DNA of 64,000 nt from Neobacillus cucumis (lineage in GTDB: Bacteria; Bacillota; Bacilli; Bacillales; Cytobacillaceae): positions 1 through 64,000 of the forward strand of contig NZ_JAFBEX010000013.1 in NCBI RefSeq assembly GCF_016908975.1, given 5' to 3'. The notes beneath the pieces are model-generated. The model worked only from the letters and a program-made list of their open reading frames with translations, ran no database searches and was not told the origin of the DNA. The first letter of the stretch is position 1, and each line of letters starts with the position of its first letter. The position numbers were made by a program, and so were the translations under genes. Below, piece by piece: positions 23,727-32,831 of the stretch.

Positions 23727-24887
23727 GTGAGGAAAGTCTCAGTGCTCGCTCTCTCCCTTGTCTTGTTGTTAAGTGCTTGTGCACCTAACTTTCAAAAGCA
23801 AAATGATACAGTTCAAACGGAGGAGAAGACAACAGGAAAGGCAATTATTCCTAAATATAATATCTCGAATAATTATTACCGGACCATCCTGCCATTTGAA
23901 CCTGGGGAAGCGCGCGGATTAGTTGTTAACAATATTAATACTAGATATGACCTAAATGAGTTTGAAATGGGCTTGATGAGAATCGCCCAAAATAGTTTTA
24001 GTACAGATAAGTATTATTTTCAAGAGGGCCAGCAAATTAAGGGAGCAACCATTAAACAGTGGTTAAGCCGTCAATATACGCCTGCCCAGCTTAAAGCAAA
24101 TAATATTAAGGCATCGGACAATATTGGATTGAATCCTGTTAATACTAGTCCAACCGGCAGTACCCCTTCAAGCCCTATTTATCTTGCTCATGTTCTCGAA
24201 CATGATTACTTGACCAAGGACGACAAGGGAAATGTCTCACTTGCAGGAATCACCATTGGTCTGGCTTTAAATTCAATTTACTATTATAAGTTACAAACAG
24301 ATGGCGATACCCTTGAGAAAAAGCTTCCGTATGCTGAAGTGGAGAAGCAAGGCAAGAGTATGGCTGCGGAAATCATAAAACGTATCCGTTCCATGAAGAA
24401 TTTAGGCAATATCCCCATCACCATTGCATTATTTGAGCAACAAAGCAAAACTTCGGTTGTACCAGGGAACTTCACGGCGTATGCAACTGTTGATGAAGGA
24501 AGTTCTGAACTAAATGCTTGGAAAAAGGTAGATGAAAAATACTACTTATTCCCTTCTACTGAGGCGACAAACGACCATCGTGATGATACGATTGCTTTCT
24601 TAAACTTTAAACAAGATGTAGAAACATATTTTCCTAACTACAATGGGGTAATTGGTAAAGCTTTTTATAGTGGTGGTCAACTGCAAAGCTTAGATATCAC
24701 GATACCCATCCAATTTTACGGTAAAACAGAAGGAATTGGGTTCACTCAGTATGTGACGGGGCTTGTTATGGAACATTTCCCTAAATATCTGTCCGTTACT
24801 GTTAGCGTCACTTCTGTTGACGGTCCTGAATCATTAATTGTCAAAGAGGCCAATGCAACGGAACCATTCGTTCATATTTATCAATAA
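23727..24887 (+). CDS. camS: CamS-family lipoprotein (YerH-like)
   Basis: A 386-residue lipoprotein of the CamS sex-pheromone family, whose signal peptides give rise to pheromone-like peptides in some Gram-positives. The GTG at 23727 (MRKVSVLALSLVLLLSAC) is preferred because AGAGGTGG (23714-23721) lies at the right distance. An upstream in-frame GTG at 23718 overlaps that site. The lipobox is LSAC. The mature part includes VNNINTRYDLNEFE and IALFEQQSK, typical of the family. It is last in the pcrB-pcrA-ligA cluster, as yerH in B. subtilis. Confidence 0.92.
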   Translation: MRKVSVLALSLVLLLSACAPNFQKQNDTVQTEEKTTGKAIIPKYNISNNYYRTILPFEPGEARGLVVNNINTRYDLNEFEMGLMRIAQNSFSTDKYYFQEGQQIKGATIKQWLSRQYTPAQLKANNIKASDNIGLNPVNTSPTGSTPSSPIYLAHVLEHDYLTKDDKGNVSLAGITIGLALNSIYYYKLQTDGDTLEKKLPYAEVEKQGKSMAAEIIKRIRSMKNLGNIPITIALFEQQSKTSVVPGNFTAYATVDEGSSELNAWKKVDEKYYLFPSTEATNDHRDDTIAFLNFKQDVETYFPNYNGVIGKAFYSGGQLQSLDITIPIQFYGKTEGIGFTQYVTGLVMEHFPKYLSVTVSVTSVDGPESLIVKEANATEPFVHIYQ

Positions 24888-24888
24888 G

Positions 24889-24918
24889 ACCTGGCTTTGT
24901 GCTAGGTTTTTTTTTTTT
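24889..24918 (+). terminator. Terminator after camS
   Basis: ACCTGGC pairs with GCTAGGT (one G-U), followed by about twelve T residues. Confidence 0.93.
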
Positions 24919-24959
24919 GATAAAAAAAGTCAAGTCCCTAATACTAGAGATTTCTGTCA

Positions 24960-25013
24960 TTGCGGCTCTTTTCTAGCTCATGTTAGAATAAAAATGGGTA
25001 TAACCATTTTTAT
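24960..25013 (+). promoter_or_regulatory. pruA promoter with overlapping inverted repeat
   Basis: TTGCGG (24960-24965) and TAGAAT (24984-24989), spaced 18 bp, form a sigma-A-like promoter. A perfect 10-bp inverted repeat, ATAAAAATGG / CCATTTTTAT (24988-25013), overlaps the -10 end and the start of the transcript, so it could be an operator or a leader hairpin. No clear sigma-54 promoter of the kind used by rocA was found. Confidence 0.5.
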
Positions 25014-25040
25014 ACATATTTTTGTGGGAGGGGTTTAGAA

Positions 25041-26588
25041 ATGATACAACCTTATAAACACGAACCATTGACAGACTTTTCAGTAGATGAAAACCGTCAG
25101 GAGTATCTTCAGGCATTAAAGATTGTTGAAGGCTATTTGGGGCAGGATTATCCTCTCGTAATTGGCGGAGAAAAGATCACGACTGAAGAGAAAATCGTTT
25201 CCTACAATCCAGCAAAGAAAGAAGAAGTAATTGGCCGAGTTTCAAAGGCCAACCAAGAGCTTGCTGAAAAAGCCATGCAAGCTGCAAGTGAGACATTTAA
25301 AACATGGAAAAAAACAAAACCGGAAGTTCGCGCAGATATTCTATTTAAAGCTGCAGCGATTATACGCCGCCGCAAGCATGAGTTTTCTGCTTTAATGACA
25401 AAGGAAGCAGGAAAGCCGTGGAAAGAAGCAGATGCAGATACAGCTGAAGGAATCGACTTTCTTGAATTTTATGGACGACAAATGCTGTCATTAAAAGACG
25501 GTGTCCCAGTCCAAAGTCGTGCAAATGAATTCAATCGCTACGATTATATTCCACTTGGAGTGGGTATCATTATTTCCCCATGGAATTTCCCGTTTGCCAT
25601 TATGGCAGGAACGACTGTGGCAGCCATTGTTTCAGGGAATACCGTTTTATTAAAACCTGCTTCGACTACACCTATTATCGCAGCGAAATTTGTTGAGGTA
25701 ATGGAAGAAGCCGGGCTGCCTAAAGGGGTTTTAAACTTTGTACCTGGCAGCGGTGCTGAAGTGGGTGACTACTTAGTAGATCATAAAGATACACGTTTCA
25801 TCAGTTTTACAGGCTCTCGTGATGTTGGTCTTCGGATTTTTGAACGCTCATCTAAATTAAGCCAAGGTCAAATTTGGATGAAACGCTTAATCGCCGAAAT
25901 GGGTGGAAAAGATACGATTGTGGTGGATAAGGAAGCAGATCTTGAGCTTGCAGCCCAATCGATTGTGGCCGGAGCCTTTGGCTTTTCTGGGCAAAAATGT
26001 TCTGCCTGTTCACGAGCAGTCATTGTCGAAGATGTATATGATCAAGTCTTGAATCGAGTTGTTGAATTAGCCAATGAATTAACGGTTGGAGATCCAGCAG
26101 AACAAAGTAATTTCATGGGTCCAGTCATTGACCATAATGCATTTAATAAAATAATGGAATACATGGAAATTGGAAAGCAAGAAGGTAAGCTCATGACAGG
26201 CGGCGATGGAGATGAATCCAAAGGTTACTTCATCAAGCCTACTGTGTTTGCTGACCTTTCACCAACAGCTCGTATGATGCAAGAAGAAATTTTTGGACCC
26301 GTTGTTGGTTTTACCAAAGCTAAAGATTTCACAGAAGCAATTGAAATCGCCAATAATACAGAGTACGGCTTGACAGGGGCGGTGATCACCAATAACCGTG
26401 CCCACCTGGAACAGGCTCGTGAAGATTTCCATGTCGGCAATCTTTACTTCAACCGTTCTTGTACAGGTGCCATTGTCGGCTACCAGCCGTTCGGCGGTTT
26501 TAATATGTCCGGTACTGACTCCAAAGCGGGCGGACCTGACTACTTGCTTCTTCATATGCAGGCAAAAACAACTTCTGAAATGTTTTAA
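25041..26588 (+). CDS. pruA: L-glutamate gamma-semialdehyde dehydrogenase
   Basis: NAD-dependent enzyme oxidising pyrroline-5-carboxylate/glutamate semialdehyde to glutamate, in proline and arginine breakdown. The 515 residues equal the Bacillus RocA/PutC (YcgN) length. Signatures are the cofactor site [20 protein letters not shown], the glutamate in AEMGGKD, the catalytic cysteine in GQKCSACSR and [13 protein letters not shown]. The protein resembles both RocA and PutC of B. subtilis, so the exact pathway partner is open; no proline dehydrogenase or arginase gene is adjacent. The ribosome binding site is GGGAGGGG and a terminator follows, so it is probably monocistronic. Confidence 0.93.
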   Translation: MIQPYKHEPLTDFSVDENRQEYLQALKIVEGYLGQDYPLVIGGEKITTEEKIVSYNPAKKEEVIGRVSKANQELAEKAMQAASETFKTWKKTKPEVRADILFKAAAIIRRRKHEFSALMTKEAGKPWKEADADTAEGIDFLEFYGRQMLSLKDGVPVQSRANEFNRYDYIPLGVGIIISPWNFPFAIMAGTTVAAIVSGNTVLLKPASTTPIIAAKFVEVMEEAGLPKGVLNFVPGSGAEVGDYLVDHKDTRFISFTGSRDVGLRIFERSSKLSQGQIWMKRLIAEMGGKDTIVVDKEADLELAAQSIVAGAFGFSGQKCSACSRAVIVEDVYDQVLNRVVELANELTVGDPAEQSNFMGPVIDHNAFNKIMEYMEIGKQEGKLMTGGDGDESKGYFIKPTVFADLSPTARMMQEEIFGPVVGFTKAKDFTEAIEIANNTEYGLTGAVITNNRAHLEQAREDFHVGNLYFNRSCTGAIVGYQPFGGFNMSGTDSKAGGPDYLLLHMQAKTTSEMF

Positions 26589-26608
26589 CTTCATACAAAG
26601 TAAAGAAG

Positions 26609-26638
26609 CCCTTTCTCAAGTTGAGAAGGGGTTTTTTG
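26609..26638 (+). terminator. Terminator after pruA
   Basis: CCCTTTCTCA pairs with TGAGAAGGGG around a 3-nt loop, followed by TTTTTTGTG. Confidence 0.95.
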
Positions 26639-26783
26639 TGCTAAAAAAGTAATAAATAAGAGGATAGCGAAAACAATATGTTTCATAGGACTTTTTCATC
26701 ACTCGAGAATATATACCTAATTCATCCTTTGGATGTATATTTTGTAAATTAACGTATATGTTGTGATAATATTAAAAAGCAAG

Positions 26784-27114
26784 ATGAGAAAGAAACATTT
26801 TAAAAAGAAATTCGTCATTAATAAAGAGCTTATTTTTAGCTAAAGGACTTAGATGGTATGTCATGATCCTTGGAGGTATTGTGCGTTTGATCCCATTATA
26901 TTTGTTCCATGTTACAGCAGTTGCACATAGTGAGGGCTTGTTATTGCCCTTTTTAACCTGTAATGCCTTTGTCGTCATTTCTGGTATTGTCTTTATGTAT
27001 AAATTGTTTACGCAAAAAAAGGTAGGATTAGCCGGGCTTTTGTTTGTGATAACCTTAGTCATTAATTATATCTTAATCGCTATATTTGGAGACCCTTTTG
27101 ACCTGTTGGGATAA
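26784..27114 (+). pseudogene. Small membrane protein, apparent frameshift
   Basis: From 26863 an open frame encodes 83 residues with about three hydrophobic segments and ends GDPFDLLG. The same frame stays open upstream without a start codon (reading LAKGLRWYVMILGG), while an ATG at 26784 in the neighbouring frame reads MRKKHFKKKFVINKELIF and then stops. Removing one T from the T5 run at 26833-26837 would join both into a protein of about 109 residues with a basic N-terminus followed by membrane spans. I therefore call a frameshift, which may be real or a sequencing error. If only the second part is made, it starts at ATG 26863. The family is not recognised. Confidence 0.5.
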
Positions 27115-27211
27115 GGAGAGAAATGGACTCAAGTTGCTTTTAGAAGCAGTTCTCTTATTGCCTAGTCATGGAGCAAATCTTAGGTAAAAAGCTTGAGAGG
27201 GGATGAAAGAA

Positions 27212-28198
27212 TTGAAATATTACCGTTTATGGGTAATTGCCTTTTTATTAAAATTTATAGGTTCTGCTTGGGACGCGTCGTACCATTTTAAATATTTATT
27301 TGAAGAATACTCGATTCCGCATATTGTTAATTTTATCGGATTTGCTTTAGGGGGATTCTTGTTATTCAAGGAGTGGAGACAATCTACTTACTTAGACGCT
27401 TTTTCTAGGAATCTCATTACAATTGGATATGCGCTGTTTCTCATCGGCATTCCTCTTGATTTTAGCTATCACATTGCCTATGGGATTGATTTAACAACCT
27501 GGAGCCCAACCCATTTTATTTATTATATTGCAACCGATATTATGATTTTTGGAGTATGGCGTGGTTTTTACTTTTACACATGGCATACCGTTCCGATATG
27601 GAAATCGCTGCATACATGGTTTGCCATGTTCTTGCTGGAGTGCCTTTTGTTTCCGAACATGCAGCAAGAAAACGGGGCCATTTCGTATGACCAGTATATT
27701 CATGGGAGGTCGATTGCTTCCAAAGAAATCCTTGAATTAATTTCAGACCCTGCCTCACAAATCTTCGGCGGTATTCCTGAATATGTGTATCCAATTTATT
27801 CGGTATTAATGATCGTATTATTAACAGTTGTAACCATTCGACTTTTACAGGATTTTAGCATTCCTTTCATGGGAGCGGTGCTTTACATTGGTTTAAGATT
27901 TCTCTACAAAGCCATCTTTGCGGCTGTAGGATATCCTACTTCCTATGTACCGATAACGATTATCTTGATTCCACTTGCCTTTTTGTTGTTTAGACGAATC
28001 AATTGGCTTGCGGGACTTATTGGCAGCCTAGCTTATTTTCTCAGCTTATATGCAATCCATGTTTCAGGTATCCTTATCACCCCGCCACTTGCAATATGGG
28101 AACTAGTTCCCGCAGCCATAGCAGGTAGTCTAGTCCCAGTCATCAATGCGATTATCAAACCACATCTTGCAATAAAAAAAACTAAACAACCTGCCTAA
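27212..28198 (+). CDS. Polytopic membrane protein, unknown function
   Basis: About 328 residues with roughly eight to nine hydrophobic segments across the whole length and a short basic C-terminal tail (KPHLAIKKTKQPA), so an integral membrane protein. I do not recognise the family. Histidines and aromatic residues cluster near the membrane edges (DASYHFKY, DFSYHIAYGIDL, SPTHFIYYIATD), a pattern that could suit metal or heme binding, but this is only a guess. The start chosen is TTG 27212 because GAGAGG (27195-27200) is correctly spaced for it and too close to ATG 27203. A terminator follows. It may be co-transcribed with the small membrane gene upstream. Confidence 0.7.
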   Translation: MKYYRLWVIAFLLKFIGSAWDASYHFKYLFEEYSIPHIVNFIGFALGGFLLFKEWRQSTYLDAFSRNLITIGYALFLIGIPLDFSYHIAYGIDLTTWSPTHFIYYIATDIMIFGVWRGFYFYTWHTVPIWKSLHTWFAMFLLECLLFPNMQQENGAISYDQYIHGRSIASKEILELISDPASQIFGGIPEYVYPIYSVLMIVLLTVVTIRLLQDFSIPFMGAVLYIGLRFLYKAIFAAVGYPTSYVPITIILIPLAFLLFRRINWLAGLIGSLAYFLSLYAIHVSGILITPPLAIWELVPAAIAGSLVPVINAIIKPHLAIKKTKQPA

Positions 28199-28201
28199 CG
28201 T

Positions 28202-28232
28202 AAAAAGGGTGTCTGTCACCCTTTTTTATTTT
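28202..28232 (+). terminator. Terminator after the membrane protein gene
   Basis: AAAAAGGGTG pairs with CACCCTTTTTT around TCTGT. The core GGTGTCTGTCACC also resembles the short dyads inside the anti-sigma gene at 46988 and 47036. Confidence 0.9.
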
Positions 28233-28288
28233 AGAGGAAATTATATAATTTTCGCTTGTGGATAACTGTTAATATAAGGACTGTTGAC

Positions 28289-28410
28289 GTCCAGCTCCAG
28301 CGCCTAGCCCCTCGATGGTCTACAGCCACTCAGGGAATGAAGGCAAAGAACGCCTTCTTTCCCTGAGCGTCTTATGCTTGTCGGGGCTGTTCAAGGCGCT
28401 TGCGCTTTTG
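28289..28410. repeat. Structured dispersed repeat, copy at 28 kb
   Basis: It begins GTCCAGCTCCAGCGCCTAGC and ends GGGGCTGTTCAAGGCGCTTG plus CGC. AGCGCC/GGCGCT and AGCCCC/GGGGCT of the two ends can pair, enclosing an inner hairpin CTCAGGGAA-TGAAGGC / GCCTTCTTTCCCTGAG. Nearly the same element occurs at 45067-45187, half a copy at 50422-50469 and a diverged copy between 23S and 5S. Confidence 0.88.
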
Positions 28411-28499
28411 TTCTTTTTGCCTTTTATTTATGGTGCATATATTGATGGATTTACTAGTTTGTGACAATTACTTGAAATGTTCACAATTGAGCAATCAGA

Positions 28500-28542
28500 T
28501 GTGACGAACGTCACAATTTTTTAGGGTTATACCATTTACAAT
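28500..28542 (+). promoter_or_regulatory. FNR-type box and nasD promoter
   Basis: TGTGACGAACGTCACA (28500-28515) is a perfect dyad of the FNR/CRP class. A -10 element TACAAT lies at 28537-28542, which places the centre of the box about 41.5 bp before the expected transcription start, the classical activator position. Further TTGTGA/TTCACAA half-sites lie just upstream (about 28459-28487), possibly for ResD. This points to induction under oxygen limitation. Confidence 0.8.
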
Positions 28543-28614
28543 CTACATATAGAGAAAAACATATTAAGACAAAATTAATCAAATATATATTAACTATAAA
28601 GGAGCCAACCAGAA

Positions 28615-31038
28615 ATGAAGAAACTAGTAATGATCGGTAACGGAATGGCTGGAGTAAGAACCATTGAAGAGATTCTTAAACTAAATGCGGAACCATTTGA
28701 AATTATCATCTTTGGGGAAGAGCCGCATCCGAACTACAATCGAATTAAACTATCCAATATTCTACAAGGGGACACCCATTTTGACGATATTATTATTAAC
28801 CCGCTTGAGTGGTACCAAGAAAATAATATCCAGCTATACACAGGAGAAGCAGTTGAAAAAATCGATGTAGAGGCTAAGCGTGTCATTAGTAATCAAGGTC
28901 GTGAGGTAGAGTATGATGAACTCATTATTGCGACTGGCTCCAATTCATTTATACTGCCAATTCCCGGTGCGGACAAACAGGGTGTAACGGGCTTTCGTGA
29001 TATAAAAGATTGTGAAATGATGATCAAATCAGCAGGTCAATATCAAAAAGCTGTTGTCATTGGCGGCGGGCTGCTTGGACTTGAAGCCGCAAGAGGACTT
29101 CTAAACCTTGGCATGAAGGTCGATGTTGTCCACCTAATGCCGCATCTCATGGAGCGTCAATTGGATCCAATCGCCTCTTCTTTATTGAAATCTGAACTAG
29201 AATCACAGGGCATGAACTTCTTAATGGAGAAACAAACTGTTGAGATTTTAGGTGATGAACGCGTAACAGGTCTTCGTTTTAAAGATGGTTCTGAAGTTGA
29301 AGCCGATCTTGTTGTCATGGCCATCGGTATTAAGCCCAACACGCAGGTGGCAAAAGACAGCGGTATTTATGTAAATCGTGGAATTGTTGTGAATGACCTT
29401 ATGGAGACAAGTGTCCCACATGTTTATGCAGTCGGTGAATGTGCAGAGCATAGAGAAATTGTTTACGGTCTTGTTGCTCCATTATATGAACAGGGAAAAA
29501 TCTTAGCCGGTCATATTAGTGGGATTGAAACCAAGCCATATGAAGGCTCTGTTACAGGAACACAACTAAAAGTAGCTGGTGTTGACCTATTTTCTGCCGG
29601 TGAAATTTTTGAAGATGGCACAACCAAATCCATTATGAACTATAACGAGTATGAAGGACTTTATAAACGAGTTTTAATCAGAAATAATGAGATTGTGGGA
29701 ATCGTCCTCTATGGTGACACAAAAGACAGCACAAGGTTATATCGTATGCTGACGAAAAAAGAAGATATCAGCGGTGTTTCTATTTTCCATACAGAGTGTA
29801 CAGGAGAAGGCGGCACTGACGATGTTGCTTCTATGGCAGCTGATGAACTAGTCTGCGGCTGTAACGGTGTTACCAAAGGCGCCATTGTCGAAGCAATCCA
29901 AACACAAGGCTTAACAACACTTGACCAAGTCAGCCATTGCACTAACGCTGGACGTTCTTGCGGACGTTGTAAACCAATGGTTAGTCAAATTCTTGCTTAT
30001 ACACTAGGCGACCAATTTGATGCTGCTGTTGCTCAGAAAACAAGCATTTGCGGATGTACAACCAGAAGCCGTGAAGAATTAGTCGCTGAAATTAAAGAAA
30101 AAGGTTTAACAAGCGTCAAGGAAGTCATGAATGTTCTAGAGTGGAACAATACCGAAGGCTGTACAAAATGCCGTCCGGCGATTAACTACTATCTTGGCAT
30201 GATCCACATGGATGCATATAAGGATGACCGTGATTCTCGTCTTGTAAATGAGAAAATGCATGCTAATATCCAAAAAGATGGAACCTACTCTGTTGTTCCA
30301 AGAATGTATGGCGGGGTTACAACAGCAGCCGATTTGAAAAAAATTGCAGAAGTTGCTGAAAAGTATGACGTACCTTTAGTAAAATTAACAGGTGGACAGC
30401 GTATCGGATTGTTTGGCGTGAAAAAAGAAGATCTGCCGGCCATGTGGGAAGAGCTTGATATGCCATCCGGTTATGCTTATGGAAAAACACTTAGAACCGT
30501 TAAGACATGTGTGGGTGCACAATTTTGCCGCTATGGTACACAAGATTCCATGGCACTTGGCATCGAGCTTGAAAAGAAATTTGAACGTCTGGATACACCA
30601 CATAAAGTGAAAATGGGCGTATCCGCTTGCCCAAGGAACTGCTCTGAAGCAGGAATTAAGGATATCGGTTTCGTCGGGATTGATGGAGGCTGGGAAATTT
30701 ATGTGGCAGGTAACGGCGGTGTCGACCTTCGTGCCGGGGACCTTTTATGTACAGTGAAAACAGAAGAAGATGTAATGGAAATGACTGGTGCCTATCTCCA
30801 ATATTACCGTGAAACAGCTAATTATTTAGAGCGGACATCTAAGTGGGTAGAGCGCATGGGACTTGACCATGTCAAGGAAGTTCTGGCAAATGAGGAAACA
30901 CGTAAAGCACTCAACGAAAGAATGGACCAAACACTAAATAAATATATTGAGCCATGGAACGAAGCCATTCAAAATGAAGAAATCAAAGATAAGTATTATA
31001 CAAGACACCATATTACAGTTGGGAGTGAATCCAAATGA
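28615..31038 (+). CDS. nasD: NADH-dependent nitrite reductase, large subunit
   Basis: Cytoplasmic enzyme (807 residues) reducing nitrite to ammonium with six electrons. Domain order: FAD/NADH-binding (MIGNGMAGVRTIEE at the N-terminus, second Rossmann loop VIGGGLLGLEAA at about 145-156), two BFD-like [2Fe-2S] modules (CGCNGVTKG...CGRCKP and CGCTTRSRE...CTKCRP, about 415-530), then the siroheme/[4Fe-4S] domain with TCVGAQFCRYG and ACPRNCSEAG. The ATG follows AAAGGAGCC. It heads the nasDEF-sirC operon behind an FNR-type promoter. No nitrate reductase gene is seen in the window, so it may serve either assimilation or nitrite detoxification during anaerobic nitrate respiration. Confidence 0.97.
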   Translation: MKKLVMIGNGMAGVRTIEEILKLNAEPFEIIIFGEEPHPNYNRIKLSNILQGDTHFDDIIINPLEWYQENNIQLYTGEAVEKIDVEAKRVISNQGREVEYDELIIATGSNSFILPIPGADKQGVTGFRDIKDCEMMIKSAGQYQKAVVIGGGLLGLEAARGLLNLGMKVDVVHLMPHLMERQLDPIASSLLKSELESQGMNFLMEKQTVEILGDERVTGLRFKDGSEVEADLVVMAIGIKPNTQVAKDSGIYVNRGIVVNDLMETSVPHVYAVGECAEHREIVYGLVAPLYEQGKILAGHISGIETKPYEGSVTGTQLKVAGVDLFSAGEIFEDGTTKSIMNYNEYEGLYKRVLIRNNEIVGIVLYGDTKDSTRLYRMLTKKEDISGVSIFHTECTGEGGTDDVASMAADELVCGCNGVTKGAIVEAIQTQGLTTLDQVSHCTNAGRSCGRCKPMVSQILAYTLGDQFDAAVAQKTSICGCTTRSREELVAEIKEKGLTSVKEVMNVLEWNNTEGCTKCRPAINYYLGMIHMDAYKDDRDSRLVNEKMHANIQKDGTYSVVPRMYGGVTTAADLKKIAEVAEKYDVPLVKLTGGQRIGLFGVKKEDLPAMWEELDMPSGYAYGKTLRTVKTCVGAQFCRYGTQDSMALGIELEKKFERLDTPHKVKMGVSACPRNCSEAGIKDIGFVGIDGGWEIYVAGNGGVDLRAGDLLCTVKTEEDVMEMTGAYLQYYRETANYLERTSKWVERMGLDHVKEVLANEETRKALNERMDQTLNKYIEPWNEAIQNEEIKDKYYTRHHITVGSESK

Positions 31039-31355
31039 TCGACACAATTACCCGTATTCCAGTAGCACATTTTGCAAATGTTCAACCAAGGGCTGGGTAT
31101 TCTATTAAAGTTGATACAACAGAAGTAGCTCTTTTTAAAACAACCAATGGATTGGTTTATGCATTAGAAAACCGCAGCCCGCATCCAAAGGGCGGGGTCT
31201 TGACTGAAGGTCTTGTTAGCGGGGAGTATGTGTATTGTCCGGTCTATGATTGGAAAATCTCTTTAATAGATGGAAAGGTTCAGGCACCAGACGAGGGTCA
31301 GGTGAGAACCTTTAAAGTGGAAATCAAAGAGGACATAATCTTTATAGTTTTATAA
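31035..31355 (+). CDS. nasE: Nitrite reductase, small subunit
   Basis: A 106-residue Rieske-fold partner of NasD. It starts in a 4-nt ATGA overlap with nasD, implying coupled, matched synthesis. The positions that hold the CxH and CxxH cluster ligands in true Rieske proteins read SPH (in ENRSPHPKGG) and CPVY (in VYCPVYDWK). One cysteine and one histidine are thus replaced, so it is unlikely to bind a [2Fe-2S] cluster; loss of ligands occurs in other NirD proteins. Confidence 0.93.
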   Translation: MIDTITRIPVAHFANVQPRAGYSIKVDTTEVALFKTTNGLVYALENRSPHPKGGVLTEGLVSGEYVYCPVYDWKISLIDGKVQAPDEGQVRTFKVEIKEDIIFIVL

Positions 31356-31376
31356 AAGGGGAAGGAAGGCTGCAGG

Positions 31377-32831
31377 ATGAAAACAGGAAATGTATTTTTG
31401 GTAGGAGCAGGACCAGGTGATGTAGGCTTAATCACGGTAAAAGGATTAGAGGCGATTAAGCAAGCTGAAGTCATTCTATATGACCGCCTTGCCAATCCAA
31501 AGCTATTAGAATATGCCGGAAATGATTGTGAGCTCATTTATTGTGGTAAATTGCCTGATCGTCATACATTAAGGCAAGAGAGCATTAATGAACTTCTTGT
31601 CCAAAAGGCCTTAGCAGGAAAAATAGTGGTCCGGTTAAAGGGCGGCGATCCTGGTGTGTTTGGTCGAGTAGGTGAAGAAGCCGCAGCGCTTGCTGAATAC
31701 CAAATTCCTTTTGAAATCGTTCCTGGCATTTCATCGGGGATTGCAGCCCCCCTTTATGCAGGAATTCCTGTTACCCATCGGGAGCATGCTGAATCATTTG
31801 CAGTCGTAACTGCCCATGATAAGTCGGATGCAGGTAAACCTCTTCTTGATTGGGAAGGTCTTGCCCGTGGTGTTGATACCATTGCCTTTTACATGGGGGT
31901 CGGTAATTTACCGTATATTTGTGAAAATCTCATTCAGCATGGCAAGCCTTCCTCAACACCTGTGATATTAATTCACTGGGGCACTTTTGGCCGGCAAAAA
32001 ACATTGCAAGGAACATTGGCGGATATATCTGAGAAAGTATTGGAAGCTAAGTTCAGCAATCCGTCGATTATTCTAGTCGGAAAAGTCATCTCCCTTCGTG
32101 AAAAAATCAGCTGGTTTGAGAAAAAACCTTTGTATGGCCGGCAAATCCTGCTTGCCAGGACAAGTGCCAGCCCAAGTGAACTGGCAAAAGAATTACTTGC
32201 ACACGGGGCCGATGTGATTGAATTCCCCAAGTGGAAAGTGACCAAGATGCCACTTGACCTAGCTAAAGTATCAACCTATGAAAAAATATTATTTACGTCA
32301 CCTGAAAGTACGGATGAATTTTTCGCCGCTATGGTTGAACAAGGTATCGATATTCGCAGTACCCAAGCTGAATTTTATGGAATGTCTAGTAAAACAATGA
32401 AAGCATTGCGAGAACGAGGATTCATCGGGAAAATCGCCCAAGAGATTGTCGATGCTGAGGGCATGCTAATTGTCGGTGATCATCATCTTTTAGAGAAAGG
32501 CTATCAAAAAGCGGATGTTATGGTGACGAGTAAAAAAGAGTTGGACCGTCAGTTCCTGCCGATTTTTCAAAGAATGCTTCAGGAAGCACAAGTGAATACC
32601 ATGATATTTCCTAGCAGTGCATCTATTGAACCATTTTTAGCCGCATTAGCGGATTGCGATATTAATGGAACTGAGCTGATAAAGGATAAACAGGTAATCG
32701 CTATGGGTGAATTAACGAAAGCTGCTGCCTTAAATGTTGGTCTAATTTCAGCTGAGAAGCCAGCAAGTCCGACAAAAGAAGCAGTTGTCGATTATCTGAT
32801 TGGGCATCCATTACAGGGAGCACAAGTATGA
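31377..32831 (+). CDS. nasF: Uroporphyrinogen-III methyltransferase fused to HemD-like domain
   Basis: A 484-residue fusion. The N-terminal part (about 1-245) is a SUMT/CobA methyltransferase that makes precorrin-2 from uroporphyrinogen III using S-adenosylmethionine. Its motifs are VGAGPGDVGLITVKG, VRLKGGDPGVFGR and GIPVTHRE. The C-terminal part (about 250-475) resembles uroporphyrinogen-III synthase (LYGRQILLARTSASPSELA, FTSPESTDEF). B. subtilis NasF has the same length and layout. It supplies siroheme precursor to NasD. It lies 21 bp after nasE and ends in a 4-nt overlap with the next gene. Confidence 0.93.
   Translation: MKTGNVFLVGAGPGDVGLITVKGLEAIKQAEVILYDRLANPKLLEYAGNDCELIYCGKLPDRHTLRQESINELLVQKALAGKIVVRLKGGDPGVFGRVGEEAAALAEYQIPFEIVPGISSGIAAPLYAGIPVTHREHAESFAVVTAHDKSDAGKPLLDWEGLARGVDTIAFYMGVGNLPYICENLIQHGKPSSTPVILIHWGTFGRQKTLQGTLADISEKVLEAKFSNPSIILVGKVISLREKISWFEKKPLYGRQILLARTSASPSELAKELLAHGADVIEFPKWKVTKMPLDLAKVSTYEKILFTSPESTDEFFAAMVEQGIDIRSTQAEFYGMSSKTMKALRERGFIGKIAQEIVDAEGMLIVGDHHLLEKGYQKADVMVTSKKELDRQFLPIFQRMLQEAQVNTMIFPSSASIEPFLAALADCDINGTELIKDKQVIAMGELTKAAALNVGLISAEKPASPTKEAVVDYLIGHPLQGAQV

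Noticed and set aside
26259..26652. Open frames on both strands at the 3' end of pruA
   Set aside because: They are shadows of the pruA coding frame with no ribosome binding site of their own.
28289..28410. Insertion sequence or active transposable element
   Set aside because: No transposase or target-site duplication is visible; the element is a structured non-coding repeat.
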